Below, piece by piece: positions 63,946 to 64,000 of a stretch of DNA of 64,000 nucleotides. Numbering within the stretch: the stretch's first letter is position 1; every line of letters starts with the position of its first letter. The DNA comes from Flavobacterium sp. (GTDB lineage Bacteria > Bacteroidota > Bacteroidia > Flavobacteriales > Flavobacteriaceae). The DNA is taken from contig JASLED010000020.1 in the NCBI GenBank assembly GCA_030151255.1, forward strand, positions 1 through 64,000. Reading direction: 5' to 3'. The position numbers were made by a program, and so were the translations under genes. The notes under the pieces are model-generated. The model searched no databases. It was not told where the DNA came from and saw only the letters and a list, made by a program, of their open reading frames with translations.

Positions 63946-64000
63946 TTTTATATTTTCAACTAATTTATCTTATTTTAGAAAGATTTCCAATACTTTAAAT

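Overview
The window looks like a chromosomal segment of a low-GC member of the Bacteroidota, most likely Flavobacteriaceae (Flavobacterium or Myroides type). Three things point there: the very AT-rich sequence, promoters of the TTTG-N17-23-TAnnTTTG class with little sign of Shine-Dalgarno sites, and lineage-typical genes (DUF6266, FabV, an AcnB plus a mitochondrial-type aconitase, long RluA-type synthase, DUF3037/HipA-like pair, class I SAM-methyltransferase-like HGVHSPFV protein).

Left end (1-8,460) is accessory. It opens with the tail of an IS3-type transposase whose end cuts into a small gene. That small gene overlaps by 4 bp a 488-aa stand-alone family A DNA polymerase with thumb and palm/fingers but no 5'-nuclease. 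A possible tRNA-Ser 3'-end remnant followed by a terminator (2207-2255) may be the right attachment site of this element. From 2.3 to 8.4 kb follow an excisionase-like HTH protein, a DUF6266 protein, a phased 11-bp iteron-like array with an inverted repeat, a small membrane protein bracketed by a perfect 35-bp direct repeat, secreted proteins, a dihydrofolate-reductase-like pseudogene with one internal stop, an erythromycin-esterase-like lipoprotein and a barrel-like lipoprotein.

From 8.5 kb on the region is mostly core: rluF, a hydrolase, the degenerate zinc-ribbon/Nif3 pair, lpxK-punA, a membrane MutS-like ATPase, a secreted tyrosine phosphatase, folD and ffh. A two-gene RloA/RloB (AbiL-like) defence module (19.9-21.9 kb) sits between ffh and an RluA-type synthase. 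Then come a TlpA-like thioredoxin, uracil permease, a divergent MFS/LysR pair, the two aconitases flanking a Crp/AhpD-like pair, two periplasmic PpiC/SurA-type chaperones, fabV, and an envelope operon (M23 peptidase, TonB-dependent receptor, EF-hand lipoprotein).

45-64 kb holds a GNAT protein, a HipA-like kinase/DUF3037 pair, ettA, a TPR-sensor histidine kinase split by an 11-bp tandem duplication, dnaK, a copper P-type ATPase, secA, DUF2795, a cobalamin adenosyltransferase, a LolD/MacB-type ATPase, tRNA-Arg(ACG) with a textbook promoter, and an AlkD-type protein. Most transcription units end in strong, often bidirectional, A/T-flanked hairpins.

The best candidates for something new are the orphan polymerase cassette at the left edge, the iteron array and 35-bp repeats in the accessory block, and the reversible-looking frameshift in the histidine kinase.
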